Source: Candidatus Cloacimonadota bacterium (GTDB lineage Bacteria; UBA4055). Taken from it: a stretch of 63,885 nt of DNA. This document shows positions 61,072 through 63,885 of this stretch, piece by piece (position 1 is the stretch's first letter; every line of letters starts with the position of its first letter). Where the stretch lies: positions 1 through 63,885 of the forward strand of contig PDON01000069.1 of the NCBI GenBank assembly GCA_002742935.1. Reading direction: 5' to 3'. The position numbers and the translations under genes were made by a program. The notes beneath the pieces were generated by a model, which saw nothing but the letters and a program-made list of their open reading frames with translations, did no database searches and had not been told where the DNA came from.

Positions 61072-62739
61072 ATGAACGATCTTGAAATTGCTAACAGTGC
61101 TGAAATGATGCACATTAAAAATGTTGCAGAGAAACTTGAAATTTCTGAGGATAATCTTGAATACTACGGAAAATATAAAGCTAAGCTTCCCCTCTCTCTT
61201 ATTGATGAAGAGAAAGTGAAAAAATCAAAACTTATTTTGGTTTCAGCTATTACTCCAACTCCTGCCGGAGAGGGTAAAACAACTACCTCTATTGGTTTAA
61301 CTCAAGCAATGAACCTTTTAGGTAAAAAAGCTACTGTTGTTCTTAGAGAGCCTTCTTTAGGACCTGTATTTGGTATTAAGGGTGGAGCTGCCGGTGGCGG
61401 ATACGCTCAGGTAATTCCAATGGAAGATATAAATCTTCACTTTACCGGGGATATAAATGCTGTTGAGAGAGCACATAATCTGCTTGGAGCTATAATTGAT
61501 AATGAGCTTCAAAAGAGTGATAGTGAAGTTAATCTTGATCCAAGAACAATTGAGTGGAGAAGAGTTATTGATATGAATGACAGAGCTCTTAGAAAAGTTG
61601 TTATTGGACTCGGTGGAACTAAAGATGGTATGCCAAGGGAGACCGGTTTTGATATTACAGCTGCTTCAGAGGTTATGGCAACACTTTGTATGTGTAAAGA
61701 TCTTCACGATTTAAAAGAGAGATTAGGTAATATCCTTGTAGGATTCTCTTACGATAAGAAACCTGTATATGCAAGAGATATTAAAGCTAATGGTGCTATG
61801 GCAGCTCTATTAAAAGATGCTATTAAGCCAAACCTAGTTCAAACTATTGGTGGAAACCCTGCAATTGTTCACGGTGGTCCTTTTGCAAATATTGCACAGG
61901 GAACAAATACAATAATTGCAACAAAAATGGGAATGAGTCTTTCTGACTATGTTATTACTGAGGGTGGATTTGGATCTGATCTCGGAGCTGAAAAGCTTAT
62001 GGATATAAAGTGTGTTTCTGCCGGACTAAGACCTGACGCTATTGTTTTAGTTGCTACTATTAGAGCTCTTAAATTCCATGGTGGTGTAAAACTTAAGGAT
62101 CTTAAAAATGAGAATCTTGAAGCTGTAGAAAAAGGGCTTGAAAACCTTGGTAAGCATATTGAAAATATGAAGTTATTTAATATAACTCCTGTAGTAGCAA
62201 TCAATAAATTTGCGACAGATAGCGAAGGTGAACTTGAGCTTGTTAAGAAGTTTGTTGAGAGTAAAGGTGTTAAGGTTGCCATTGCAGATGTTTGGGGATA
62301 TGGTGGAGAAGGTGGAAAAGAGCTTGCAGAAGCTGTTATTGACGCTGTAGAAAAGGGTAAAAGTGATTTTACTCCTCTGTATGATTGGAACTTAAGCACT
62401 AAAGAGAAGATTGAAATTATTGCAAAGAAAATCTACGGTGCTGATGGTGTTGATTATACTGCTCAGGCAAAAACAGATCTAAAGAAGATTAAAAAGCTTG
62501 GTCTTGAAAATCTTCCTGTTTGTATAGCTAAAACCCAAAAATCTTTCTCTGACAACCCTAAGCTTTTAGGAAGACCAACAGGATTTACTATAACAGTAAG
62601 AGAGATTAAAATTAGTTCCGGTGCAGGATTTGTAGTTCCTATTACAGGTGAAATTATGAGAATGCCGGGATTACCTGATGTTCCTGCGGCAAACCACATT
62701 GATATTGATGAGAATGGAAATATCTCCGGATTATTCTAG
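61072..62739 (+). CDS. fhs: Formate-tetrahydrofolate ligase
   Basis: 555 residues, full length, start after TTAGGAG. Family motifs: LILVSAITPTPAGEGKTTTSIGLTQAM (P-loop), VVLREPSLGPVFGIKGGAAGGGYAQVIPMEDINLHFTGD, NPAIVHGGPFANIAQGTNTIIATKM, EGGFGSDLGAEKLMDIKC and the C-terminal GRPTGFTITVREIKISSGAGFVVPITGEIMRMPGLP. It makes 10-formyl-THF from formate, THF and ATP. In fermenters it feeds purine synthesis or runs in reverse; the rest of a Wood-Ljungdahl route is not present here. Confidence 0.97.
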   Translation: MNDLEIANSAEMMHIKNVAEKLEISEDNLEYYGKYKAKLPLSLIDEEKVKKSKLILVSAITPTPAGEGKTTTSIGLTQAMNLLGKKATVVLREPSLGPVFGIKGGAAGGGYAQVIPMEDINLHFTGDINAVERAHNLLGAIIDNELQKSDSEVNLDPRTIEWRRVIDMNDRALRKVVIGLGGTKDGMPRETGFDITAASEVMATLCMCKDLHDLKERLGNILVGFSYDKKPVYARDIKANGAMAALLKDAIKPNLVQTIGGNPAIVHGGPFANIAQGTNTIIATKMGMSLSDYVITEGGFGSDLGAEKLMDIKCVSAGLRPDAIVLVATIRALKFHGGVKLKDLKNENLEAVEKGLENLGKHIENMKLFNITPVVAINKFATDSEGELELVKKFVESKGVKVAIADVWGYGGEGGKELAEAVIDAVEKGKSDFTPLYDWNLSTKEKIEIIAKKIYGADGVDYTAQAKTDLKKIKKLGLENLPVCIAKTQKSFSDNPKLLGRPTGFTITVREIKISSGAGFVVPITGEIMRMPGLPDVPAANHIDIDENGNISGLF

Positions 62740-62761
62740 AGTTTATCTGAATTAATCTATT

Positions 62762-62791
62762 AAAAAGCCTCCAATTTTGGAGGCTTTTTAA
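62762..62791 (+). terminator. Rho-independent terminator of fhs
   Basis: Stem AAAAAGCCTCC / GGAGGCTTTTT with an AATTTT-type loop (62762-62789), T-run at the end. The stem core is the same as that after upp. Confidence 0.85.
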
Positions 62792-62837
62792 AGTGTAAAT
62801 AAACTTCGTATTAATTTGTCCTAATTTTTTTATGCTC

Positions 62838-63158
62838 TTAATTCTCTTTTTCCTCTTCTATTTTCTCAAACTTTATTTTCATATTCATTGCAGATAAAAG
62901 GTTGGCAATAAACTCTATTGATGGAGATACTAACCCCTGCTTAAACCTTGATATTACTTGTTGCTTAACCCCCATTTTTTCGGCTATCTCTTTTTGGGTT
63001 ATTTTGGTCTCTTTTTGATACTCAATAAAGACTTGAATTAATTCATGTTTAAACTTTCTAGCTTCGTATTCTTTTTTTAATTCTGGATTATCAAGACGGT
63101 CTTTTAGGTATTCACTAAAATATATATGCCCCTCTTTTTTCATAGTTTCTTTATCCAT
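62838..63158 (-). CDS. XRE-family helix-turn-helix protein (HigA-antitoxin-like)
   Basis: 106 residues. The HTH lies at about 50-85: KITQKEIAEKMGVKQQVISRFKQGLVSPSIEFIANLLSAMNMKI. The N-terminal extension (YLKDRLDNPELKKEYEARKFKHELIQVFIEYQKE) and general layout resemble antitoxins of HigBA-type modules. In such modules the toxin gene is usually directly upstream, but 63159-63483 has no frame on the minus strand that fits, so it is an orphan antitoxin or a simple regulator. ATG start with GAGAG site. Confidence 0.75.
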   Translation of the reverse strand: MDKETMKKEGHIYFSEYLKDRLDNPELKKEYEARKFKHELIQVFIEYQKETKITQKEIAEKMGVKQQVISRFKQGLVSPSIEFIANLLSAMNMKIKFEKIEEEKEN

Positions 63159-63483
63159 AATTCTCTCATCTCTTATTTTCTAATAACATACGACATACTT
63201 GTTGTATTATAAAGAGATTTTTTCTTTTCATTATTTGGTTTCCATAATAAAGCCGTAAAGATATCCGTAAGATTAAACAGTATTATTTTTTGCAAGCTAT
63301 TGAATTTTTAAATAAAAAAAGAACTATAGGATGAAATAAAAGTATATAGTAAATATGAAAATAAAAATATAAATGAGTTTGTGGCTAATTGTTAGGGCGA
63401 GTATCTTAATAGTATGGACTCTAGACCAATTGATAAATTTATTGGGGAACTTATTTTATAAGATTTTGAAAAAGGGGGAAGTA
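63159..63483. other. Intergenic stretch, HTH gene / small orphan
   Basis: 325 bp, AT-rich. A frame open from 63373 joins the next gene but its first part has no ribosome binding site. No toxin ORF and no repeat recognised. Confidence 0.5.
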
Positions 63484-63720
63484 ATGAAAAAGAAAAAAAT
63501 AGAAGAAGAAACAATTATTATTCCTGACTTTAATTTTGATGGATGGATTAGAAAATTTCCTACTATAGGGGAAAAATTGGAGATGAGAACCTTAGAAGAG
63601 GCAAAAGATTATCTTCGAGAATTTAAGGATGATTTTCCGTTTAAAGGAAATCTTGATGATATAGATATTGAAAACTTAACGGAAGAGGATAAAAGGGAGA
63701 TAGTTAGAAGGTTAAGCTAA
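63484..63720 (+). CDS. Small acidic/basic protein, unknown
   Basis: 78 residues from ATG 63484 behind a strong AAGGGGGAAG site; the upstream in-frame ATG at 63373 has no site and would add a hydrophobic leader. Charged throughout (MKKKKIEEETIIIPDFNFDGWI, RTLEEAKDYLREFKDDFPF, LTEEDKREIVRRLS). No family recognised. The TIGEKLEMRTLEEAKDYL part and length suggest a small helical protein; it is the last gene before repeat copy B. Confidence 0.55.
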   Translation: MKKKKIEEETIIIPDFNFDGWIRKFPTIGEKLEMRTLEEAKDYLREFKDDFPFKGNLDDIDIENLTEEDKREIVRRLS

Positions 63721-63749
63721 AGATTAAATTGAGTATCTTAATAATATAA

Positions 63750-63885
63750 CCTGAGTTCGATATAAGTATTCACCAACTATTTAATGTAATAAGTATAAAT
63801 CTATGTGTAAAAAGACGTTCCCTGAGGCTCTCGAAGGGAACTAAAATAACAATCATATAATTATACCCTTCGAGAACCTCAGGGT
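63750..63885. repeat. REP/BIME-like palindrome pair with leader (copy B), runs to window edge
   Basis: Leader TTCGATATAAGTATT...TTTAATGTAATAAGTATAAA (63756-63800) matches copy A, then GTTCCCTGAGGCTCTCGAAG (from 63817) faces CCCTTCGAGAACCTCAGGGT (to 63885). Arrangement and direction are the same as at 1664-1803. It may continue beyond the window. Confidence 0.75.

Noticed and set aside
63373..63483. N-terminal hydrophobic extension of the last small gene
   Set aside because: The ATG at 63373 has no ribosome binding site, while the ATG at 63484 follows AAGGGGGAAG.

Overview
This is a low-GC (roughly 30-33% by eye), gene-dense bacterial chromosome segment. The surface proteome points to the FCB superphylum: a TonB-dependent receptor with an N-terminal carboxypeptidase-regulatory-like domain, 6-bladed beta-propeller lipoproteins, PKD/SUMF1-type lipoproteins and a choice-of-anchor/cadherin-like secreted protein. 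An anaerobic, fermentative life is suggested by phosphate butyryltransferase-butyrate kinase and by formate-tetrahydrofolate ligase with FolD. A lineage such as Delongbacteria, Cloacimonadota or a relative would fit, but no rRNA is present and the assignment is inference.

Layout. 1-1363 (-): 5' part of a secreted multidomain surface protein, cut by the window edge. 2030-5852 (-): a heterodimeric ABC exporter of the BmrCD type. 6052-8450 (+): a repeat protein and a propeller lipoprotein, then a bidirectional terminator and a GH38 alpha-mannosidase (-). 11600-15031 is an accessory block: about 940 bp of non-coding sequence with a structured repeat, then two near-identical propeller lipoprotein genes, each with the repeat in front. 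15106-20862: a PKD/SUMF1 lipoprotein, an EEP-fold hydrolase, a TonB receptor and a conserved hypothetical. 20858-21129: a MITE-like element, a terminator and tRNA-Leu. 21626-29104 (+): uraA-upp, then holB-ricT-alaS and a lipoprotein. 29241-35524 (-): phzF-like, HEAT-like protein, LysE exporter, SNF2/SWIM helicase and an IS200 transposase remnant. 35770-42834 (-): ymdB, rny, zapA, a coiled-coil protein, pheT, pheS. 43351-45335 (+): ptb-buk. 45483-49106 (-): tgt and a U32 peptidase-like RNA hydroxylation protein. 49243-51361 (+): pabA-pabB-pabC. The remainder holds an MscS-type channel, a DUF4153-like membrane protein, a soluble PAS-PAS-MCP receptor, rlmB, folD, fhs, an HTH regulator and a small orphan gene.

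How it fits together. FolD and Fhs (divergent neighbours) and the pab operon serve folate/one-carbon metabolism. Ptb-Buk yields ATP and butyrate from butyryl-CoA. UraA-Upp salvages uracil. PheST, AlaS, Tgt, RlmB, tRNA-Leu and the U32 protein serve translation, and RNase Y, RicT and YmdB belong to RNA-turnover or associated networks. The surface genes point to glycan or peptide use.

The most unusual material is non-coding. (i) A roughly 125-nt element occurs in at least three copies around the propeller genes, and its two main helices differ in sequence between copies while staying paired. (ii) A 156-bp MITE-like element with inverted ends has degenerate relatives elsewhere; its terminal TAG coincides with the stop codon of the adjacent gene, and the same end-motif supplies the pabC stop. 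(iii) A REP/BIME-like palindrome pair with a shared roughly 50-bp leader lies near both ends of the window. I found no CRISPR array, prophage or complete IS.
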